A stretch of 64,000 nucleotides of DNA, taken from positions 14,407,201 through 14,471,200 of the forward strand of contig OZ038422.1 of assembly GCA_964036155.1 (NCBI GenBank), written 5' to 3'. Below, piece after piece: positions 13,501 through 25,013 of the stretch (positions are counted from its first letter, which is position 1; each line of letters opens with the position of its first letter). Position numbers and translations under genes: made by a program. The notes below the pieces were generated by a model that ran no database searches, was not told the origin of the DNA, and worked only from the letters and a program-made list of their open reading frames with translations. Source of the DNA: Diploscapter coronatus. Its lineage: Eukaryota; Nematoda; Chromadorea; Rhabditida; Rhabditidae.

Positions 13501-15435
13501 TATTTTATGGTGAATATCCTCATATTTTGTGCTAGCACTGTCCGCTACCTGGGGATGACTGTTTTGAATCGCGATTGAAGCGTTTGTTGGAGAGTCATTG
13601 CGAGCATGTGGAAAATGAGCCGAATGATGAAACTATAATTTGTGAGGTAATGGGTGGAAAATTATTGGAGCGTGGATCTTTTAAATGTCTTTCAAATAAG
13701 ATTAGAATGCCTTAAAATCATAATTATCAATATATCGTGTTTAGGGTATCAAATGATTAGAAAAACCTCCATCCGATAATTTTTATGGACTTGTGCATGC
13801 TCCAACCGTGTCATTATTTCTGCTGGAAAGAATTATCTTAAATTTTCAGCAGGATAATGCCGATTTCCACTAATTTGCAGTGGATGGAGCATGCGAATAA
13901 TCGCTCGCCCGTTGTCTCACAGATCATAGATTTTTTTTCTAACAAATCATTTTTCGGAAGTTTTCGAACAAAAAAATTCAGGTCCGAGCACCGCCAGCCT
14001 GCATCAATACCTGTATGCCGATGTAAGAAGACTAGCAAATTTTAAAAATGCAAAAAGAATTTCAGGTGCACCCCAGCTTGTCTACAAAAGTATCAGGTTT
14101 GATTTGCGAGAGAAATACATAAGTTTTAAAAATTTTCATAATCATATGCTGACGTTCCCCATTAGTTTCGCACGGGCTAGTCTGCATACATAAACTTTTT
14201 AACCTATAAATGTTTGATATTAACCAAATATATTCATTTTCAGATTTCAATAACCCAGCAGACCGTGCCGGCTTGCCCAGCGCCGTGTATGCCGACGTGT
14301 TTACCGAATTGCATCAGTCAGCGTAAGTCATTTCTTCGAAATCACTGATTTTTGCCGTGTATTTTCAGTAGGCTAGTCTTTTCCACGATATAACTATGAA
14401 CCTATCATCTATCTACCTATTGTGATGATCTTAACAAATGAGCACGTGTCAGATTATAATATTAGGTGATTGACTACTTTTCCAGAAAATAGGATATAAA
14501 ATAATTCGCAACTTTGGTTCAATCACATAAATTATGGATCAGGGTTACCCACAGGTATAAAGTCACATCTGTACCTTATCGTACCAGTCAAACACCTTAT
14601 CTGTGGGCAGCCCTATTTGGGAATTAATTTTTGACTGGATTTGTAGTTTTTGCATGAAATTTTGTCGTGTTGTGAAACTTTTTGGAGATGAATAAAGAAT
14701 TTTTAATTATTTAATGTTTCAATACTTTCTAGTAGATGCCCCAGCGACGATACCTTGCACGACTAAACCGTGCGCCTGTGATGCCGGGTATGCTCAGTGT
14801 GGAGAGGAGTTGTGCTGTTTGAAGTAAGTTTGGAATTTTTAAAAGTAAAACGCGAGTCGAATATACAAATTGAATGAACGATAATAACGTCTTGAGTTTG
14901 TTGCTTTTGAGAATTCATTGGCAAAGATTGACTGAAGGATTCCAATCTGATCATATTAATAGGTTTTTCATATGTGAACAGGGAGTTTCAACGGTCTATT
15001 ACGACATTTTTAGATTATAAAATGTGTCAAGTCGTGAAACCAAATCGCTCCTTTATTTCGAATTTCAGATACAAAAATATGGCGGCGAAATATCGCAAGC
15101 TCTCCACAGTGAAGTCGTCTAGCGTGATGCATTCTCCACCGAAATTGAACGACAGTCAGGATTCGGCGGAACGATCTCTAACGGCTCTGAATACCACGAC
15201 AAAGGTAATATAAATAATCTTTTATAGAAAGCTGATATTTTAAACAAATATTATTGCTTGAAAAGAAAAAAAACTAAGCTTTCTGAATAGTTAGTGTTTG
15301 AGCTGTATGCAAATTTCAAGGAGACACTCTTACAGCATTCCAAGCTTTGAAAATTTGTTTTAGGATCCTCTCCACGACGTTCTAATCAACTACGCTACGT
15401 TAAAACAGAACGTTTCTCGGTATTCACATTTCTGA
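10522..15435 (+). CDS. 20-exon secreted protein of repeated Cys-Pro-Met modules
   Basis: Exons: 10522-10683, 10936-11082, 11379-11489, 11523-11576, 11733-11785, 11828-11852, 12016-12087, 12134-12193, 12390-12507, 12786-12903, 12949-12979, 13109-13149, 13194-13275, 13536-13646, 13982-14022, 14066-14096, 14244-14322, 14733-14823, 15069-15204, 15364-15435. The frame stays open across all junctions and gives 544 residues. A signal peptide (MVFLLSLLFFLQTWF) is followed by RKKR at 70-73, then CGACGG and about ten modules of the type CMPxC(L)PxC, for example CVQQCMPACLPSC. The last module has a different cysteine spacing (CACDAGYAQCGEELCC), and the tail is basic and Ser/Lys-rich. Two introns use GC donors, at 11490 and 12194. 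Exon 14 is not a Cys-Pro-Met module and may be a cassette. I do not recognise the family; an extracellular or matrix role is inferred. Exon 1 and its weak donor are the least certain parts. Confidence 0.78.
14541..14614. repeat. imperfect inverted repeat inside an intron
   Basis: Arms 14541-14559 and 14597-14614 pair over about 17 bases with three mismatches, around a 37-base centre. It lies in the intron 14323-14732 of the Cys-Pro-Met gene. It could be a small foldback element; I see no target duplication. Confidence 0.5.
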
Positions 15436-16118
15436 TTCGATCAAAAGCAAAAAAAAATCCCAAGATTTATTAATTTATTCGATTAATTTATTGAAATGAA
15501 ATATTTTATGTAAACTTTTAAGATTTGAATAAATTGCATGAACTTTCAAGAATTCAAATTGAATGAGGTTTATAGTCTTTATGGAGAAATTTTCATCAAA
15601 AATATTAAAGTCCCCGTTTCTAGTACTAGATTGAGGATATTTTGAAGTTTTTCCCTGCATTTTTATCTTACTCCATAGCGAACCACGGCAGCATTTTGAA
15701 GTTATCGGTCGAAAAATTTTTTTGATGATAATGATTTCTATTTTTAATGTAAATTTTCTAATCTCTAAAATTTATGTTATTTTTAAGTTATTATCTTGTG
15801 GTCTACAACTTTATTTTTATGTACCAGCCATATGAACAATTTGCTAATTTCTAATACAGTTGCATGTCGGTAGCGCTCATATTTATACGATCAAAATTTT
15901 CAATAGTTTATTTCAAATATTTACAATTATTTATACTCAATAAATTGCCCAGATTCATTTTAATGCCTCTGAACATTTTAATTGTGTGATGCTAATCAAA
16001 AACTGATTAGTTGAAAGATGATTTCAACTTTGCTGTTAAATATTCAAGTTTCTTCTTGGTTCTGTCTAACATATTGAATGTCAAACAAATAAATAACAAC
16101 TGTTTAATAATTAACTAG
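15436..16118. other. convergent intergenic region
   Basis: AT-rich 3' flanks of two convergent genes, the plus-strand gene ending at 15435 and the minus-strand gene ending at 16119. No coding signal was found. Confidence 0.5.
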
Positions 16119-18431
16119 CTAATTATTCGAGTCCTCTTCCTTGATTTGTCCATCAGATTGCTCTGCTCCTTTTGCTGCTTGTTCGGCTCTTAGCTTTGCA
16201 GCCAGCTTGGCTCGTCGTGCAGCGAGTCTTCTGGCTCGGGCTGCCTTTCTTCTCTGAAATTGAAATTTTCTTGGATTATTCTAATTTTTCGAAAATATAA
16301 TGTTCGGTTTTTATCTGCTAGAAAATCAATACTTCTCGTTGGCATATAACTGTGTAATGGCCAAAAGATGTGAATTTGAAAATGAAAAATGGAATTTTCA
16401 ATGTTCTTGAACAAAACTCTGGAAACTAACGGCCTGCTTAGCCTTCCGCTTGGCCTGACGTCTCTGCTTTCGGAGTTTTACGGCTGTCTGACGCTCCTCC
16501 TTCGTCATGTCAGCCCATCGCTTGCGGGCTGGTGCTGACGTGACGGTTTCGGAAACTTTGCCTTCCTGAAAATCTAGAAAATTATTTGTGTTTCGAGGAT
16601 TTTGAAGAGGAATAAATGACTTGTTGAATACGCCGGTCGGATAAAAAATTGAAAAATGGATAAGGAGAGCGTAGAAATAGGATTGGATAGACTAAATCTG
16701 GTATCAAAATGCGCAACTCAACGTGTCGATTATTTTGATGCTAAATTTACCATAACTGACCCTATCCCTAACCCTACCCTCTACGTATCTATTTTTCAAT
16801 TTGATTTCTCTCCTTCATTCTTTTGCTAAATACTGTAATCGTAGCATTTGATCTTTTCCTATCAAAAGATAAGTCTCTTTGAGTTGTCTGATAGAAAATA
16901 CATGACTGGCAATAGTGGTAAATCAAAAAATGTATTAGGATTTCGATTTTACTGAAACATACTTCATTCTCCCTCTTGACCCTGGCGACCTCTTGCTTGG
17001 ATTTCTCATCCCCAGTTTCGGTGTTAGATCCAGACTCATCCTTTCCAGATTCAGGTTCGGATTCGGGTTCAGATTCAGATTCAGATTCGGATACTTCTTT
17101 CTTCTCCTCATTTCCTTCCTCGTTGCTGGACTCTTTTTCAGAATTACCTTCTTTGTCTTCTGAACTCTCGTCATCGTTGTCGTCGTCGAAGTCTGAAATT
17201 CAAAATATGAAGATAGTTGTACAAAGTAAAAGGGCAAATCTTTGCTTCATCAATAAAATCATATGGAAAATTTGAAGTGATTTTCTCTAAAAGTTTCAAA
17301 TTATGGCAATGTTTCCAGAAAAATAGATTTTATCCAACGTTTTTCTAGAAAAGATCTTTTCTTCCCCTCAATATATATTTTTGGTGAATAAATACTAAGT
17401 TTTTAGACACCAGTGTCAAGTCATTAAATCTGTGAAAGTCGTCTGCAATTTGCAATTTGACTGGTCGCAAAGTGGAGTACCTTCGATTTCTTCCTCCTCC
17501 TCTTCAAGCCTGTTCTGTTCTTTCTGCAATCGTTGAGCCTCATCGCGGATCAGGATGTCTTCGATCTGGAAGAAATATTTAAATAATATTTCTTAGAAAA
17601 TTGACTATGTATGCTTCAAAAGAGCTGAAATCGAGAATTATATTTTGAACAGCATTAGTACATCCGGCGATCATTTATTCATATAAAAACTTATAAAAGA
17701 TGATATTTTCTAAAGCAATTGCTTTTTGTTTCAAAAGAATTGCAATTCTACAGTTATTATTTTAAAAGATTAAGCGATTTTAGTGTACTACTGCTATACC
17801 AATTAAAAATTTGAAATATGAAAATTTATACAGGCTCCCCAAGTAGATATACCAAATCGCATTTCTGGATAAATTTTTTGAACAAAAAGATGATCTGGGC
17901 TGTAAATAAGGTATCTATGAAGAAAAAGTAAATATCAAAAATCTTCTCATTGAAAAAAAAACCGCAAGAATGCGTGACTAAAAACGAATACATTTTTAAG
18001 AACGAAGTAGTGTTTGTGCTTGAATATTCTGGCCTGGTTTTTTGGTAAAGAACCATGTTATCAGGTTTATCGTCAATTTAAGGATGGATTTTTATGACAT
18101 TTTGAGTTTGAAGGACAGTTTCCTCCTAAATTTTGGTTTCAAACTACCATGTTTCTATCAAGCGCATTTTTGTAAGGGGGTGGTGCTTGAAGATCCTGAA
18201 TTTATACCTTAATTTTTTCGGTTTCATCATTCAATCCATCAATGAGTGCTTTGATTTGTGTTCGAATTTCGACAATCTGAAAAATATCGCCAAAAATAAA
18301 AATAAAGCAAATGTTCTCACCTTTTGGTAAGCTGTTTTGCCTTCAGGAGATAATTCCTGGACCATTTCGTCCAATGACTTTCGTATCGCGCCCGCGCAAA
18401 CGACGGATAACAATAAAATGAGGTATTTCAT
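16119..18431 (-). CDS. secreted acidic/basic coiled-coil protein, family member 1
   Basis: Six exons in transcription order: 18431-18321, 18276-18208, 17565-17481, 17192-16963, 16565-16431, 16253-16119. They give 254 residues. The N-terminus MKYLILLLSVVCAGA is a signal peptide. A short helical domain follows (LSPEGKTAYQK, then IVEIRTQIKALIDGL), then a Glu-rich helix, a long Asp/Glu/Ser tract with Ser-Glu repeats, and a strongly basic C-terminus (RKRWADMTKEERQ, then Arg/Lys/Ala-rich helices). The gene at 19650-21289 has the same order and exon plan, so the two are tandem paralogues. The helical part recalls the DUF148 (SXP/RAL-2-like) domain of nematode secreted proteins, but this is only a weak impression. 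The ATG lies one base after a TTTTCAG, suggesting trans-splicing. Confidence 0.82.
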
Positions 18432-19649
18432 CCTGAAAATCGAAAAAAAAGGTTTGCAAAATCCACGTGAAATAGTGACGATAATGAAAGAGAAATCAAG
18501 TAGTGAACAACGTATTTTCGACAACTGGCATGAAAGAACGGTTGTTTGCACAATTTCATGACAATTTTGAGTGGTAATTCGAAGAGTAAACTCTTCTTGG
18601 GATGTTTATTGGTGACCTAATTAAACAAACAATGAAAATTGGCAATGATCAAAACACTTCAAAAATTATCTGCGTTTCAAGAAATCTTATAAATTTAACA
18701 TCGAACTGAAGAAAGTAATTGATAAAAGAATTCTATGATCAAATCATTAAAAACATTGCAAATTTTCTATCATACTGTAGAGAGCAAAAGATGGAGGATA
18801 ATACAATACAAGAATCTGGAAGAAAATTATTTATGAGCAAAGGTTGCTATCTAGAAGTGATAAAATAGCATTTTGGGATCTGAGAATGGCGTTTATATAT
18901 TAGATTATAAACTATATCAGCAGTCTGAATCTTTGCGGGCGCTCGTATCCTCTTCAAAGCACGTCATCTCAGATCGTGTTTTCGAAATCTCTCCCAGGGT
19001 GCTTCACTCCGAAGGAGAGAGTAATAATAATTAAGAGACAAAGAGAATCAAACAAGGAAAAAGATGACATGAAATTTAGAGAACAAAAAGAATAAAAATT
19101 TTCGAGAGAGTAAGGAAAGTCAAGGAAACATTAAAGAAGCAGAAAAAGCCATACCAAACAAAGATCCGCTAGAGAATGAGAATAGCTAAGCAAAAATTAG
19201 TAAGTGCGATTCAGAGACTTTTTAGTATCACATTTACAAAACGATGAGGGAAGCTTTACTTCCTGATTCAGGAAGATACGGCATTTTGAGAGATCATTGC
19301 AATGATGCAGTTTTGAAAGATCGAAAAAGGCGATATAGTGACGACATTTTGATTCCTTATAAAAAAATCTTCGAGGGAAAATTTTTAACTTGGATTTTCC
19401 TCAATCCGTTTCTAACGGGTTTTATATGGCTAAGATCAAGATAAGTTTGAAATTTTTCAAGTCAGACTGGTCTTGTTTGAAGATAATATCAACAAAAATA
19501 TGTTTCACTTTTAATTTGGTAGCAATGTAGCAATGATCCATTTGATCTTCAATGTATTCATGATTACTGAGTTTTCAAAATATCAACAATTTATTGCTTA
19601 TTAGATAGAATTGCAGAATAGCACCCATTTTTAAGAAATTTTGTGCACT
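18432..19649. other. intergenic between the two paralogues
   Basis: About 1.2 kb, purine-rich on the plus strand around 19010-19190, with a TATA-like run near 18895-18915. A 66-codon open frame at 19244 shows no domain or splice context. No gene recognised. Confidence 0.45.
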
Positions 19650-21289
19650 TCAGTTGGTATTCTTCTCATCTTGCTTGATTCTCTTGAGAACCTGAATTAA
19701 AAAATTTAAATGTCAGTTTCTAAAAGGTGACAGAATTTGTATCATTCAAAAGAGTGCCCATCTCGCTTCAACGCTCAACAACCGTGCTGTCGTGTCGTCA
19801 TTTAAAACTGGCAGTGAAAATTTAAAAACCTACCCGATTCTTCTTCAACCATTTGATTTTCTTTCTTCTCAGCATCTCTTTCTGTCTGACATAACGCTGT
19901 CTCCGCTCCTTGTTCCTTTCATCCGGAGTCATTTCTTCCCAGGTCTTACGCCGGAATCGTTTTCGGATCGCCTGAAATATGAATCTGGATGTTTTCTCCC
20001 TACGAAATGATTTGGAAGATTTCTCATCGGTCAGCAAAACAGCTTTTCTAATCATTCTGGTGCTCAAAAATTGTGAAACATTTTTATTAGCTAGATTCAA
20101 GTATTATGGATCATATAAATAAATATGCAAATCGAATAGACCCTTTCGTTTATTTTGACATCCAAAATTTTAAATATTTACGAAGAAAATCTTCAAGTTT
20201 TGGACATTAAAACACAGCGAATAATCATTGCAAAACTGTCTTGATATTGAAAAATTTTGAAACTTTTTAACAATTATCAGGTCTGTCCTACTTTTCCATC
20301 ACGACTTGTTTCAATCTCTTTCGTTTCCTTTTCTTTCTTGCCGGTGGTCGTTGTAGCTTCCGAAGTAGTGGTTGAGGCCGTCGTGGTCGTCGTACTAGTT
20401 GACTCCGTCGTTGGTTCAGCCTTCTCGACCTCTCCGTCTAGTTCTTCCTTGTTGTTTCCCTCCTCAGCACTCTTTGGATCATCCACATCTGCACCGTCGT
20501 CCTCCTTACTGGTCTCCAAGCTCCTCATATCGTTCTTTCCAGAAGCTTCTTCCTTGCTGGAATCAGATTCGCCCTTGCCTTCTCCGACCTCCTCAGGTTC
20601 TTCAGCAGAACCTTCGTCTTCACCGGAGTACTCTTCGTCGGAGTAATCACCAAGCATGTCTACTTCTTCTGAAATTTAGATAATTCTGAATAGAAAAAAG
20701 TTCAACATAAAGCCTCATACTATGAAATAATGTATAATGTTAATATAATAGCAGAAATTCTGAAGATCAGATGATTTTGGAAACGTGGGAAGGCTTCAAG
20801 AAGAACAAAACATTGAAATAACGTTCTGTCAGGTCTACTGATTGACCTTACATATGCTAGCAAGAAGTTTTGAGAAAGTTTCTTCAAATCAACCTACCAA
20901 CATCGTTCTTCTTCATGACATTAGCGATTTTATTCATCTGCTTGCTCATTTTAATCACGTTGTTCACGAGCTTCTTTTGTTGCTCTTTGAGTTCCAACTC
21001 GTCTTCGTCGGCCAAAATGGATTCAATCTAAACATAAATCTCTTTTCCAGAAAATTTTCCGAAAAAAACCTCAAGCCTTTCATCCTCAGACAATTTTCCA
21101 AGTTCCTTTTTAATTTCTTCTCGGATTTGTACAATCTGAAAACAAAAATTTCAAAGTCTAGAAATTTAAACCCACACTGGAGTACGCTTTTCTTCCTTCT
21201 GACGTCAAGTCAGTTAAAGCTTTATTCTCTTCTGAAGCCTTCGCTATTCCACAAATCACTGTTATTGATAATACCGATAACAGTTTCAT
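19650..21289 (-). CDS. secreted acidic/basic coiled-coil protein, family member 2
   Basis: Six exons in transcription order: 21289-21176, 21135-21070, 21027-20898, 20668-20292, 19971-19834, 19691-19650. They give 288 residues. The signal peptide (MKLLSVLSITVICGIAKA) is followed by LTSEGRKAYSS and IVQIREEIKKEL, aligning with the neighbour's first helices, then a Lys/Asn/Met helix. A long acidic Glu/Asp/Ser tract passes into a Thr/Ser-rich segment that may be O-glycosylated. The tail is basic (IRKRFRRKTWEEMTPDERN and further Arg/Lys). The motif W(A/E)(D/E)MT(K/P)(E/D)ER is shared with the paralogue at 16119-18431. The donor after exon 4 is inferred: reading on would stop at 20277 and lose the conserved basic tail. 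The ATG follows an acceptor-like CTTTCAG by two bases. Function unknown. Confidence 0.82.
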
Positions 21290-21821
21290 ACCTGAAAGAT
21301 CAAAGTTTCCCATAAAGAAGTTCAGAAAATCAAAAAAGCGTGTGATCATGACCGTGAAAGGACCGTAAAATGATCAGATTTCTTGCGCTTCCAAGGACAC
21401 ATGCCAAAATAGAGCGTAATGGGTTTCTATTCGTGGAAAACGGCTAATAACGTTGATAAAAAATGGCTTTCTTGGATTAACGTTAAAATGATAATGAACG
21501 TCGTCATTTTTCCAATCGATGCTTCTCTTTTCGCTTTATCCAAGTTTTTCAAATCCCATCACCTTTGTTGATGTTTTACATATCCAGTTCCATAAGGAAA
21601 AGGCGACTTCGAACTCTTTCTCTCTTTTCAGTTAGGAAAGCGCCGTAGCCCAGACGAGTTTGCATCTTTCTCTCCCTCCTTTCATTTCACTCTCATTACT
21701 ACCGCTGAAATATGCCCAAATTAGGCCATCGGGTGAATCAAGCACCGAGACATTGGAAAGATCTAAGCGTGTTATTGATTTTATGCGAGATTTCGCTATT
21801 CTCACGCCGATACAAGCAAGG
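21290..21821. other. intergenic, no gene recognised
   Basis: Upstream flank of the gene at 19650-21289 and 3' side of the one ending near 21822. A 76-codon minus-strand frame (21632-21862) could only belong to the upstream gene if an alternative acceptor near 21870 were used. Confidence 0.4.
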
Positions 21822-23621
21822 CTAATCGAATGATCGAAAATAGGACCGGGCAAAGGACGCATATCTAAATTTATCTACGAAAGATATGAAAGCCTTTTTC
21901 GTACGATTAGATGGAATCTTGATTTTCGGTGAAATTTTTAAAACTAAAAAATATATTAAAACTTGCGAGTCCAACATATCTGCATCCTTTTCCTCCAGGA
22001 ATGCACTTATACCAAATTCCGCGCACCGTTCTTTCCCGTCAGGATCTGGATAACATTTCCAACCCATCTTGAAAGAGCTAGTGTTGTGACAATCGATATA
22101 TGGGTAGGCCTTCAATTCGTCAAAATTCACCTGCATATTAAAAATCGATAAAATCCTGAAAGGGGCATGATCTGTAAATTATATTTGGATAATTTTTAAA
22201 TAATAACCTTGCCTCATGATTATATATAAATCCAATCACACGTTCACCCTGAAAATGCTATTTTTAAATTAATCATGACATGGAAAATGAAAACATTGTA
22301 AGCAGTGCGATTTTGAACACTTTACTATGCAGAGTAAAATTGTATAGCGTTGAAAAAATGGAAAGTTTTATAGTTAAACTGAGTTATAAAAGTTTACTAA
22401 GTTAGCTTGTAATATAAAAATACGCAATAAATACAACTTTATTGTTTGTATATAAACGAAAATTTTGGATAATTATTGGTTGTTATTAGAAGAAAACTAT
22501 TTATCTGAATATATGCAATAAAATTAATAAAGATTCAATTGTCAGCAAGCTGTTCTAAATATTCCAACCTAAAATACAATCATTTTACACAATTTGGAAG
22601 AACATGTTTGCTAAAAATCACTCACCCATTGGCATCCAACTCCGCTCGGCCAACATTCATAGCCTAATTTTTAAGACGATTAATTATCAAATTATATTAA
22701 ATTTAGAAAAAAAAATTTATTCATCTTCTTCCACAATCGAAAGAAAACGTCTTTCTGGACCTTAGTCTACTATTATTTTTTCAGCAAAAAATATCGAAAC
22801 AATAAAATATTTCGCTCTGTTTTTCTCTAGTTTTTATTTCATCATCCTATACTCATCAAAAGCCTCATTTTGAAGCGGCCAGAGTTCTTGAAAAATTACT
22901 CGTAATAAGTTTTGAAGATTAAATAATCATACAGAACTGCTATTGTAAAATAAGTGCACTCCTAATTGCCTGAACGCGTCCACTATTACGAAACGGGTAT
23001 TTAAACCTTGAATTGGCTAAAGGAAGGTAGTCCAGTCCCTTGTTTCGCGTTTTAGTTCTATCACAGGGCTCTCTTGGACTCATGGGTAGAGTCTTACGGT
23101 TACTTAATGGTTTTAGATTTGTTCCTTTTGAGTAGTCGGTAAATTCAATCTTTCAATTAACAAGCCCTTCCCCCTTGGCATTCTGTACTATCTTATCTTC
23201 GGCATAGTTCGCTAGCACATAGTTAATCAACTTAAAATTCGACTCTATCAGGAGCTTACCAACTCCACAGCATCCGGGTGTTTTGCCATGTATGAGAGGT
23301 ATATGGGGGCAAATGTGCTTGACTTGCCAAAATTGACTACACGGAATATATGGATATACTTTCTGATCGCGACATAAGGACTGAAAATTAAAATATAGAT
23401 GATATTCATATTGTGTACTAAAATATACGACATCGATTATAAAATATCATTGACATTCGCAAATATTGTATTCTTGAAAAAAAATTCATTTAACGCAAAT
23501 AAAAATTTGTCATTATATTTCCTAGTTACTTTCATTTTAAACGTTAGAAGTATAAAATAAAAAATACCTGAACATAAAAAATGCAACTTGCAATAATCAA
23601 TAGAATCAGAAGCTTGTGCAT
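21822..23621 (-). CDS. cysteine-rich secreted protein of unknown function
   Basis: Exons in transcription order: 23621-23568 (signal peptide MHKLLILLIIASCIFYVQ), 23380-23260, 22663-22626, 22248-22213, 22130 downward. The mature chain begins SLCRDQKVYPYIPCSQFW. It contains GCCGVGYECWPSGVGCQW, then GERVIGFIYNHE, VNFDELKAYPYIDCHN and GWKCYPD, and has ten cysteines up to ERCAEFG, probably five disulfides. The intron between exons 4 and 5 must use a GC donor (GAG then gcaagg): the nearby GT gives an immediate stop. The last exon stays open to a TAG at 21822, but the part after DADMLDSQ is low-quality hydrophobic sequence, so the true 3' end may be a different splice. The ATG follows TTTCCAG by two bases. 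I do not recognise the family. Confidence 0.7.
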
Positions 23622-23884
23622 GCCTGGAAATAAAATCAAATTTTAGACACATCTAGATGCTATGAAATCAATTAACTGATGATTATGTTGAACTGAAACT
23701 ACTTTTTCAAATGTGCGTGAATTTTGGTTAACAGTTGCCAAAATTCACTGCAAAACTTTACCATCTATCAAATGGACTGTTAAACATTGATAGCGAGCGA
23801 CACATTTCAGTTCTGAAAAGATGAGTAATTCGATCATTTAAAAAGTGTAAACAAATTCAGGGAACATATATTGTCAATGACTGA

Positions 23885-24372
23885 TTGCTTGAGACAGAAT
23901 AAAGACGTCGGTTGCGGTCCCATATAGAATTTGACCCATTGATTACCGGTTGCTAAATTCTACAATATATTATTAGTATAATAAAAACCTTCAGAAAAAT
24001 TATTAATATATTAAAATTGTTCGATTTCCCAATAGATTATGTCATGAGATAAAATAATAACCAAATAGCCATGCTTTAAAAATACCGGTCTTGAACTTAT
24101 TGTAATTCGTAATGCAATTGTCATCGAATATCCCTTGATCATCAGACTTATAAGTTCGAAAAATGAATTTTTCAATAAAAAAGATTTCTACTAATCATTT
24201 CATCTTTCTCGAACAGACCAAAATTACACAAATGGTGTTTTAGAGGAACAAGAATAGAAATATTTCCCTAAATGTCCCAATACAGAAATTGTTTTGTTGC
24301 ATACACTTCACTTGATCAACAGTAGCTAAATCAGAGAAGTATACATACATAGGGTAATATTCCTCCTGAAAC
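23885..24372 (-). pseudogene. decayed lysozyme (GH25, LYS) copy
   Basis: Three blocks match exons 2, 3 and 4 of the lysozyme gene at 25014-26500, in the same order and strand: 24365-24268 (reads YPMYVYFSDLATVDQVKCMQ), about 24155-24088 (YKSDDQGIFDDNCITNYN) and about 23950-23885 (QWVKFYMGPQP). The donor after the first block is GG instead of GT, and the acceptor before the second is TTTCGA with no AG. No signal-peptide exon and none of the later exons were found. This is a truncated, unspliceable tandem duplicate. Confidence 0.75.
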
Positions 24373-25013
24373 TCCATTTTCTAGAAGCAATTCAAAAGCT
24401 ATTTTGTCTTACTAATGTTGACCCTATATAATTAACAAAACTTTGAATAATTCTAGAAGGAATTTCATATTCGATATCAATATTTTTCGAGTATCAACGA
24501 AAGTTCAATTCAATTGAGAAAATTTGGATATGCTATTAGTTTATTTTCAAAATTTCCGTGGTAGGACTTATACAATTCGTTTTTTTCGGCGATAAGATAT
24601 CGATATCAGTGAATTTCCTGTGATTTATACGCGTTTTGGACGACACGAGTCAGGATGTGCACAATAAATATTTGTGATAAAATGTTGCTTCCATCGTAAT
24701 TCTAGTCGTAAGTTAAAAATCATAAAATTGAGTTTAAATTTTTAAATTCAAATTTACTGATATCTACAACAATTGAATTTTCATGAAAATAACTTTTTTT
24801 TAGAAATATGTTAGTTGATAATCTTTCTTCTAAGTCCCGGTAAAGGTTTGTAGATATTTCTGAATGCAATATTATTTTCTGTAAATAGCTGCAATTCGGA
24901 AAATGGATGACACAAGACATTAAGACATTCAAATAGTATAGGATCAGGGTCACTGTCGGGCCTTTTCTCAATACTATTTTGCATGTCTTGATATCATGAA
25001 ATTTCCGAATTGC
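24373..25013. other. intergenic, no gene recognised
   Basis: AT-rich stretch between the lysozyme remnant and the intact gene. A minus-strand frame at 24720-24971 has no supporting features. Confidence 0.45.

Noticed and set aside
20257..20646. Plus-strand 129-codon Ser/Val-rich open frame
   Set aside because: It is the exact antisense of the acidic exon of the minus-strand secreted protein. That protein is supported by splicing, a signal peptide and a paralogue.
21822..23621. DNase II or phospholipase A2 identity for the cysteine-rich protein
   Set aside because: The catalytic motifs of neither family are visible.
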